A DNA stretch of 12,319 nt, from positions 1 through 12,319 of the forward strand of contig JBNMOP010000086.1 of NCBI GenBank assembly GCA_051275005.1. The letters are read 5' to 3'. The translations under genes were made by a program, and so were the position numbers. Positions 7,878-12,319 of the stretch are shown in pieces (position 1 is the stretch's first letter; every line of letters begins with the position of its first letter). The notes under the pieces are model-generated. The model was not told the DNA's origin. It saw only the letters and a list, made by a program, of their open reading frames with translations, and made no database searches. This stretch comes from Eutrophobius sp051275005. GTDB lineage: Bacteria; Pseudomonadota; Gammaproteobacteria; Eutrophobiales; Eutrophobiaceae.

Positions 7878-7888
7878 GCCAATCTGTT

Positions 7889-8767
7889 GTGATACACATA
7901 GAAAATACAAAGGAAATTGGGAAAACGATTCCCCTTGAACTTGAGACCTTGGGTAAACGGGTAAGGCAACTGCGTACCAGTAAACGTCTCACGCGCAAGG
8001 CATTATCACACATTGCAGATGTTTCAGAGAGACACCTGGCCCAGTTGGAAACCGGAAAAGGTAATATTTCAGTCGTGTTATTGTCGCGGATAGCAATGGC
8101 ATTGCAATCAAATCTTGGAGACATATTTCGAAGCGAATACTCTGAGGGTTCAATGGAAGCGGTCATGATCAATGATCTGATACAACAAATAAATCCAGAA
8201 GACAGGCAAAAGGCGTTACAGTTATTAATTGATCAATTTGTAAAGATAGATAACCAGAAACGAAGATTGGCATTGATTGGGTTGCGTGGGGCAGGAAAAT
8301 CAACATTGGGTAAAGAACTTGCCAATCATTACGACATCCCGTTTATCCAATTGGTGAGTGAGATTGAACGCCTGGCCGGTATGAATATTTCAGAGATATT
8401 TTCGCTTTCTGGGCAGGAGTATTATCGTCGTTTGGAGGAAAAGGCATTAATGGAGACGCTTCGGCAGTATGATAATTGCATAATCGAAACTGGCGGAAGT
8501 ATTGTTACAGATTTAAATTTGCTCAACCTGTTATTAAAGTCTTGTTATGTCGTATGGGTTAGCGCTCGACCTGAAGAGCATATGCAAAGAGTTATCGATC
8601 AAGGTGACTTGCGACCAATCCGTAATAATGACGATGCAATGTCAGATATGCGACAAATTATTCAACAGCGTGAGACATTATACAAACAGGCTCATGCACA
8701 TTTAAATACGTCGAATCGAACTGTCGATGAATGTGTACGCGAATTATCAAATTTGTTTCCAAACTAA
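7889..8767 (+). CDS. boxR: BoxR/BzdR-type benzoyl-CoA-responsive transcriptional regulator (HTH + shikimate-kinase-like domain)
   Basis: This 292-residue regulator has an N-terminal XRE-type helix-turn-helix (about residues 20-83: LGKRVRQLRTSKRLTRKALS, then VSERHLAQLETGKGNIS), a linker, and a C-terminal shikimate-kinase-like domain (about 125-290) with Walker A GLRGAGKST (131-139) and a GGS glycine pair (202-204). Known BoxR and BzdR proteins repress aromatic operons and release DNA on binding benzoyl-CoA through this domain. Here the residues aligned with the catalytic and shikimate-binding aspartates of AroK (Asp32, Asp34) are Gln154 and Val156, while the shikimate-binding arginine is kept (Arg180), fitting a sensor and not a kinase. 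The start is GTG 7889; no ATG, GTG or TTG lies further upstream in frame before a stop, and its Shine-Dalgarno is poor. It is divergent from boxC across an 82-base promoter gap. Confidence 0.93.
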   Translation: MIHIENTKEIGKTIPLELETLGKRVRQLRTSKRLTRKALSHIADVSERHLAQLETGKGNISVVLLSRIAMALQSNLGDIFRSEYSEGSMEAVMINDLIQQINPEDRQKALQLLIDQFVKIDNQKRRLALIGLRGAGKSTLGKELANHYDIPFIQLVSEIERLAGMNISEIFSLSGQEYYRRLEEKALMETLRQYDNCIIETGGSIVTDLNLLNLLLKSCYVVWVSARPEEHMQRVIDQGDLRPIRNNDDAMSDMRQIIQQRETLYKQAHAHLNTSNRTVDECVRELSNLFPN

Positions 8768-8810
8768 AGATTAATGTCATTTAATTATAATTATTGTCGG
8801 GAGAGTATAG

Positions 8811-9281
8811 ATGGGAGATAGCTTAAGAGACGATTTTCAGACACTTATTAAAACTGTCACTGATTTTATTGGTGATAGGTCCCTGGATGATTCACTAGAA
8901 TTGGATTTAAACCAGACATTTTCAGCAACGAGTCTTGAGTTCAAGGCGATAGAATCCGCATGTGCTGTAGCAATCAAGGATGGTTGGATGTGCAAATATG
9001 AAGCTGCAGGAATCCGTTATGGACGTGTTATCAAACCATCCGATGATCTGAAAGGGTATAGTGTGGATGTAGTTGATATGGAAAATACGAGGGGACCTCA
9101 TCACCGTCACCCACGTGGTGAGATTGATATGGTTATGCCGACTCAGGGTGATGCATTGTTTGATGGTCAATCTGCGGGTTGGAAAGTATATGCAAGTGGT
9201 TCCGCTCATTTTCCCACCGTTACAGGTGGCAGGGCATTAGTATTGTATTTATTACCCGCTGGAGAAATTGAGTTTACTTGA
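8811..9281 (+). CDS. DUF4863 / PnbB-like cupin-type protein (4-hydroxylaminobenzoate lyase family)
   Basis: This 156-residue soluble protein matches in pattern the DUF4863 family, which to my memory includes PnbB, the lyase turning 4-hydroxylaminobenzoate into protocatechuate and ammonia. The central block RGPHHRHPRGEIDMVMP (residues 94-110) looks like a cupin metal site, with His97, His98, His100 and Glu104 plus a later His133. The N-terminal 40 residues are a helical extension. ATG 8811 has an excellent ribosome-binding site (GGGAG, 8799-8803, seven bases upstream), and the gene follows boxR by 43 bases on the same strand, so it is probably co-transcribed with boxR. Nothing else for nitrobenzoate use is visible, so its substrate here is unknown; handling of an aromatic acid or a box intermediate is inferred from context only. 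Confidence 0.78.
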   Translation: MGDSLRDDFQTLIKTVTDFIGDRSLDDSLELDLNQTFSATSLEFKAIESACAVAIKDGWMCKYEAAGIRYGRVIKPSDDLKGYSVDVVDMENTRGPHHRHPRGEIDMVMPTQGDALFDGQSAGWKVYASGSAHFPTVTGGRALVLYLLPAGEIEFT

Positions 9282-9347
9282 AAGTGAGTGATTACAAACA
9301 AAACTAACTTATGAGATACTATCCTTTAATTATCTCCTGGTAATATA

Positions 9348-9386
9348 ATGAAAATTATCTGTCACTCTCCAGGATCATGCCCATGA
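9348..9386 (+). other. Possible 12-codon leader ORF overlapping the universal stress gene start
   Basis: ATG 9348 opens a 12-codon frame (MKIICHSPGSCP) whose TGA stop (9384-9386) overlaps the chosen ATG of the following gene (9383-9385) in an ATGA arrangement. It has only a weak upstream purine element. Such an overlap would permit translational coupling, but a frame this short can easily arise by chance. Confidence 0.2.
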
Positions 9387-9826
9387 GTCACTATAAACAA
9401 ATCCTTGTAGCAGTTGATTTTTCTGATCCTTCTATCAGGGCTTTACAGGTTGCCAGGGATCTCGGTACACGTCTGAATGCAAAACTAATCGTTATTCATT
9501 TTGTCCCTATGCGCATTATGGATATGGGTATGGAGGGAGGTGTGGATTTTATAGAAGAGATGCATCAAAGTGAGTTGGCTGAAGCCAGAATAAAACTCGA
9601 AAAATTTATAAAAGAGCACACTACATCAGATGACGAGATCGAACATCATCTACGCTCCGGTGAACCGGCAGCCGAGATGAATTCAATGGCGACTGAAGTA
9701 TCTGCGGATATGATCATTATTGGTACCCACGGCAGGTCAGGAATAAAGCATTTATTAATGGGAAGTGTGGCAGAAAGTATCTTGAGAACAGCCGACGTCC
9801 CGGTATTAAGTGTTCGATCCCCTTAA
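9383..9826 (+). CDS. Universal stress protein, UspA family, ATP-binding type
   Basis: This 147-residue single-domain cytosolic protein has the UspA fold. It starts with the KQILVAVDFSDPS strand-loop and ends with a complete nucleotide-binding signature, G-T-H-G, nine residues, G-S (GTHGRSGIKHLLMGS), followed by VPVLSVR. The presence of the full signature places it in the ATP-binding subgroup. Two ATGs are available: 9377 lies only two bases after the AGGA ribosome-binding site (9371-9374), while 9383 lies eight bases after it, so 9383 is chosen. It stands 95 bases after the DUF4863 gene and converges on the M48 protease gene with only 16 bases between the stops. A specific stress role cannot be assigned. 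Confidence 0.92.
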   Translation: MSHYKQILVAVDFSDPSIRALQVARDLGTRLNAKLIVIHFVPMRIMDMGMEGGVDFIEEMHQSELAEARIKLEKFIKEHTTSDDEIEHHLRSGEPAAEMNSMATEVSADMIIIGTHGRSGIKHLLMGSVAESILRTADVPVLSVRSP

Positions 9827-9842
9827 CTGGTTATTTAATCTC

Positions 9843-10646
9843 TCAGCAATGTGGTCGTTTACCTTGTGACATGGCTTGATTAAATAATCGCTGGGCATTT
9901 GGCATCGCGCTTTTCAAATCATTAATGCGAGTCTGATGTGATGGATGAGTAGATAAAAACTCTGGAGGTTGTTCCTTGTTTTGTTTACTCATGTTTTCCC
10001 ATAGTAAAATACTGGCACCCGGTACAAACCCTGCATTCGCCATGTAATTCATTCCCAATATATCTGCCTCACTCTCCTGTCCGCGACCATAAGGAAGAAG
10101 TATCCCTGCTTGTAAACCAACACCTAGTAGTCCCAGTAGCTGTGCTTTTTGTGGTGTTACAACACCTGCCATTGTCTGGACCATTTGAAATCCGGATTGT
10201 GTTGCATAGGCAGCTGAAATCCTGGCGTTTCCATGATCAGCACTAATATGCGCGACCTCATGACCAATAACAGATGCAAGTTGATCCTGACCATCAGCAA
10301 CATTGAGTAAACCAGTATAAACGCCGATTTTGCCACCAGGTAACGCAAACGCATTAACAGCTTCGTCTTCAAAGACAACAATCTCCCAGGTAGTATTACC
10401 AGGAATTTCACGGATAATAGCGTCGGCAACACACCTGACATAGGCGTTTACTTCTTTATTTCGATTGATGGGAGTACTGCGTTTAATGTCTTCAAATGCG
10501 GTAACTCCCATTCTGGTGATTTCACCTTTTGGAACAATTTTTAACTGGCTTTGACCTGTTGGTGATGTGGCGCAGCTAGTAAGCGAAGCTACAAAAAAAA
10601 ATGAAGCTAAAAAAATAGCTGGAAGTTTATTTAATTTATTTTTCAT
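9843..10646 (-). CDS. M48-family zinc metalloprotease, predicted lipoprotein
   Basis: This 267-residue secreted peptidase resembles the periplasmic M48 proteins (LoiP/YcaL/BepA-like) that act in outer-membrane quality control. The N-terminus MKNKLNKLPAIF and hydrophobic core end in a lipobox LTSC with Cys25 as the lipidated residue. The zinc site is HEVAH (His129, Glu130, His133), with Glu191 of the downstream ESEAD motif (191-195) as third ligand. Other family blocks are AFALPGGKIGVYTGLL (99-114) and the FLSTHPSHQTRI segment (230-241). The frame stays open to ATG 10703, but that extension lies inside a transcription terminator hairpin and would put 19 residues before the signal peptide. ATG 10646, with AGAGAAG about seven bases upstream, is clearly better. 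It is single-domain, without the TPR repeats of BepA. Confidence 0.93.
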   Translation of the reverse strand: MKNKLNKLPAIFLASFFFVASLTSCATSPTGQSQLKIVPKGEITRMGVTAFEDIKRSTPINRNKEVNAYVRCVADAIIREIPGNTTWEIVVFEDEAVNAFALPGGKIGVYTGLLNVADGQDQLASVIGHEVAHISADHGNARISAAYATQSGFQMVQTMAGVVTPQKAQLLGLLGVGLQAGILLPYGRGQESEADILGMNYMANAGFVPGASILLWENMSKQNKEQPPEFLSTHPSHQTRINDLKSAMPNAQRLFNQAMSQGKRPHC

Positions 10647-10675
10647 TAGTGACTTCTCTGAAACAAAAATAAGTT

Positions 10676-10720
10676 TGTAAAAATAAATAGCCGGGTTACA
10701 CAATAAATGTGTAACCCGGC
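10676..10720 (-). terminator. Rho-independent terminator of the glycine-zipper lipoprotein gene
   Basis: A perfect 12-bp inverted repeat, GCCGGGTTACAC (10690-10701) and GTGTAACCCGGC (10709-10720), encloses a 7-base loop. Read on the minus strand, it is followed by TATTTATTTTT, a T-rich tail. It lies 110 bases after the stop of the lipoprotein gene (10831) and before the start of the M48 gene (10646), so it ends the former transcript. The plus-strand side lacks a T-run, so it acts in the minus direction. M48 must then have its own promoter or depend on read-through. Confidence 0.85.
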
Positions 10721-10830
10721 AGGGTCAGATCAAAAAACCGGTTTGAGATGAGAGTAATAAACCAAGGGGGGGGTAGGTTCATTCGTCACGTCCAAAGGTT
10801 GGATGATCATGATTTTATAAATTTAAAGAA
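10721..10830. other. Gap between terminator and lipoprotein gene, with an eight-G run
   Basis: This 110-base 3' untranslated stretch holds the 10-bp palindrome AAACCGGTTT (10735-10744) and a run of eight G residues (10766-10773), unusual in such an AT-rich sequence. No gene is seen. Confidence 0.5.
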
Positions 10831-11325
10831 TTAATTCTGAGCAATTCGCCAGTTACCATCTGGCTGTTGGCATGCCACACCGTACGCGTTCTCGGTACTC
10901 CCGGCGATAGAAACTGTTTGATAAAATTCCCTGCAGTAATTTCCCGATTCTGAATTTCCTTCCCGTGTCGGCGTTATGGTTCCTGAATTTCTACTTTGTG
11001 GATTATTCCAGGTAATTTTCTCCCCGATGGGTGCAGCTTGTGCCCTGTTATTTGCATCATTGGCTTTGAGCCTGTCAACTTCATCCATGGAACGACCCAC
11101 TTCGCTGCCCAATAGGCCACCAATAAATACACCTGCAGCTGTGGTAGCAAGTTTGTCAGATCCGCCTCTGCCACCAAATTGAGCGCCAAGTAATCCACCC
11201 AGTGCAGCACCAGTGACTGCACCGACACTTTGTTTTTCGCTATATGAGTTTGTTGCACAACCTGTACTGGCAACAATGATCGCAATGAGGCTGGTTGTTA
11301 ATATTTTATTATTCAGTGTCTTCAT
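10831..11325 (-). CDS. Glycine-zipper outer-membrane lipoprotein, 17-kDa surface antigen-like
   Basis: This 164-residue predicted lipoprotein has a signal peptide MKTLNNKILTTSLIAIIVAS followed by TGC, giving a lipidated Cys23; the residue at -3 (Ser) is a little unusual for a lipobox. Residues about 34-82 form the glycine-zipper 2TM region, two small-residue-rich helices (AVTGAALGGLLGAQFGG and AAGVFIGGLLGSEVG). The C-terminal domain (about 98-164) is the Rickettsia 17-kDa-antigen-like domain, with GNYCREFYQTVSIAG and ACQQPDGNWRI containing two cysteines that may pair. The start ATG 11325 has a GGTGA ribosome-binding site five bases upstream. Members of this family are outer-membrane-associated and of unclear function. 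It is a single-gene unit with its own terminator. Confidence 0.9.
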   Translation of the reverse strand: MKTLNNKILTTSLIAIIVASTGCATNSYSEKQSVGAVTGAALGGLLGAQFGGRGGSDKLATTAAGVFIGGLLGSEVGRSMDEVDRLKANDANNRAQAAPIGEKITWNNPQSRNSGTITPTREGNSESGNYCREFYQTVSIAGSTENAYGVACQQPDGNWRIAQN

Positions 11326-11623
11326 AATTTCACCATATTCGTTGGGTTGAAATAAAGCGGTATACCTTAATTACTTTTATAATCATGTATGCCACCCGTT
11401 ATAAATTGAGCATAAATTTATAGTCTTGTAGCTAATAACGATTCAGTGCAGTTCAGGTTTACAGGAAAAATAAATATTTGCTGGGAACTTTTACTATGTA
11501 GGTATATACATAATTAAAATTCATTGTAGAAATATCGAGATTATTCATTAACGGGTGAATACAAATAATTGAGAGAAACTTAAGCTATACTATTCCAATT
11601 GATAATGTGATTTGGAAAACAAG
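11326..11623. other. AT-rich divergent gap, no gene
   Basis: This stretch of 298 bases lies between the glycine-zipper gene (-) and the unrecognised gene (+) and must hold promoters for both. A perfect AT-only inverted repeat, TATAAATT (11400-11407) and AATTTATA (11415-11422), lies in it. A TATACT hexamer (11586-11591) could be a -10 element for the plus-strand gene, but no matching -35 is evident. No coding frame or RNA gene is recognised. Confidence 0.5.
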
Positions 11624-11947
11624 ATGGATGAATCAAGTAATGATATTGATCAATATGATTCGATAGCAGATAAAAAACGTCAGGAAGTAGAGCTATCATT
11701 CCTCTTCGGAAAAGATATTGTTGAGCAAGCTCGATTGATTGATGTAGTAGATTTGAATCTAAGTGATGCAATGACGCGGAGTATATCTGAAGGGGTGACC
11801 CGGCTTAAAAAGAACCGCGATCAACCTGAAAATCAACTAAAGCTAATCAATAATATGACACCAGGCGAGCGGCTGGTGGTATGTATGTGGATCATGGATA
11901 TGAATCTACTGGATAAACTTCAAAGCAGGAGTTATCTACAGAGCTGA
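11624..11947 (+). CDS. Unrecognised small protein (107 aa)
   Basis: I do not recognise this protein. It is a soluble 107-residue chain with no signal peptide or membrane segment. The first 30 residues are acidic (DESSNDIDQYDSIADKKRQE). The middle looks helical and charged (AMTRSISEGVTRLKKNRDQP). The last 35 residues form a more hydrophobic block (MTPGERLVVCMWIMDMNLLD) that may be a small helical domain. It could start at TTG 11612 (MENKMDESS) or ATG 11624; I chose the ATG because GGA at 11614-11616 lies seven bases upstream. It stands alone, divergent from the lipoprotein gene and convergent with the porin gene. Coding status rests on frame length and a plausible amino-acid mix, so it is moderately certain. 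Confidence 0.6.
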   Translation: MDESSNDIDQYDSIADKKRQEVELSFLFGKDIVEQARLIDVVDLNLSDAMTRSISEGVTRLKKNRDQPENQLKLINNMTPGERLVVCMWIMDMNLLDKLQSRSYLQS

Positions 11948-11979
11948 TAGTTTATTTATTTTTGTATATTAAATAATCT

Positions 11980-12319
11980 CTAAAAATTAAATATAGAATT
12001 TACCATCAACCTGTTCACATCACCTGTTCTACCGTCATGTACCACACGGAAACCCCAGATATATTCAAGACCGAATTCAAGTTGTTCGATAGGCATCCAG
12101 ATAATATTCATGTGACTGGATAAAAGCTTTCTGTTTGCTTCAGAATCCTCATCAGGATTCAGTTTATGTATCCCCATACCGAAATCAATATTGCTTGATA
12201 TGGTGTCGGTCCACATGTGTTTATAGGTTACAAATCCGCCATAGCCGAATTGGGAATCCAGCTTACCTTCGGGTGTGATTGATGCGCCCTGGTCCCTTCC
12301 CCCTTCCAGGTAGCGACCA
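11980..12319 (-). CDS. DcaP-like trimeric outer-membrane porin, C-terminal fragment (runs off the window)
   Basis: The frame is open to the window edge and encodes the last 112 residues of an outer-membrane beta-barrel; its N-terminus lies beyond 12319. Alternating hydrophobic and polar strands are visible (FGYGGFVTYKHMW, MNIIWMPIEQLEFGLEYIWGFR), followed by a turn DGRTGDVNRLMVNS and a terminal phenylalanine (SIFNF), the signal recognised by the BAM complex. The EFGLEYIWG plus DGR-GD-NR pattern resembles DcaP-type porins, which carry dicarboxylates and related small acids. The internal ATG at 12216 is not the true start. Uptake of aromatic or dicarboxylic acids would suit the neighbouring benzoate genes, but they are 4 kb away and the link is speculative. 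Confidence 0.75.
   Translation of the reverse strand, partial: GRYLEGGRDQGASITPEGKLDSQFGYGGFVTYKHMWTDTISSNIDFGMGIHKLNPDEDSEANRKLLSSHMNIIWMPIEQLEFGLEYIWGFRVVHDGRTGDVNRLMVNSIFNF

Noticed and set aside
7861..8172. Minus-strand frame of 103 codons opposite the start of boxR and its promoter
   Set aside because: It is antisense to the well-supported helix-turn-helix region, would cover the divergent promoter, and shows no known motif.
9313..9336. GAGATA / TATCTC inverted repeat as a terminator for the DUF4863 gene
   Set aside because: The stem is only 6 bp and AT-rich with a 12-base loop and no following T-run, which is too weak to support.
10647..10703. N-terminal extension of the M48 protease to ATG 10703
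   Set aside because: The added codons are the arm and tail of a terminator hairpin, there is no ribosome-binding site for 10703, and the signal peptide begins properly at 10646.
11400..11422. AT-only inverted repeat TATAAATT / AATTTATA as an operator or terminator
   Set aside because: It has only A/T pairs, sits in strongly AT-rich DNA where such repeats arise by chance, and has no T-tract or conserved context. It is mentioned only within the gap description.
12214..12216. ATG at 12216 as start of a complete small protein
   Set aside because: The frame continues upstream to the window edge with beta-barrel-like sequence (GRYLEGGRDQG, then KLDSQFGYGG), so this is the C-terminal part of a larger porin.

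Overview
The window is AT-rich bacterial chromosome, most likely from a gammaproteobacterium. This is inferred from gene content: aerobic benzoyl-CoA (box) genes with a BoxR regulator, a DcaP-type porin end, a 17-kDa-antigen-type glycine-zipper lipoprotein and an M48 lipoprotein protease. The genus cannot be fixed from sequence alone. No rRNA, tRNA, CRISPR array, transposase or phage gene was seen.

Layout. (1) Positions 1-2345, plus strand: the 3' part of panB (its 5' end lies outside the window), panC, and a single-domain CinA/MoaB-type protein whose start touches the panC end. These are pantothenate (coenzyme A precursor) genes plus a housekeeping passenger. (2) Positions 2346-2526: a gene-free convergent gap holding several inverted repeats. 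(3) Positions 7806 down to 2527, minus strand: a compact catabolic operon, boxC - boxB - benzoate-CoA ligase - MaoC-type hydratase. (4) Positions 7807-7888: the divergent control region. It has a good sigma70-like promoter for boxC and two TGCATG boxes 31 bp apart, one on the predicted boxC start site; these are candidate BoxR operators. (5) Positions 7889-9281, plus strand: boxR (HTH plus a degenerate shikimate-kinase domain) and a DUF4863/PnbB-type cupin protein. (6) Positions 9383-9826, plus strand: a universal stress protein. (7) Positions 9843-11325, minus strand: an M48 metalloprotease lipoprotein and a glycine-zipper lipoprotein, separated by a perfect 12-bp hairpin terminator. (8) Positions 11326-12319: an AT-rich gap, an unrecognised 107-residue protein (plus strand), and the C-terminal end of a DcaP-like outer-membrane porin (minus strand, running off the window).

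How the genes work together. Benzoate is activated to benzoyl-CoA by the ligase, epoxidised at the 2,3 position by BoxB and hydrolytically ring-opened by BoxC. BoxR is expected to repress the operon until benzoyl-CoA is present. The reductase BoxA and the aldehyde dehydrogenase BoxD, both needed for a working classical box pathway, are not in this window and must be supplied from elsewhere or replaced. The MaoC-type hydratase and the DUF4863 protein are the two extra members with no assigned step and are the most interesting unknowns here.
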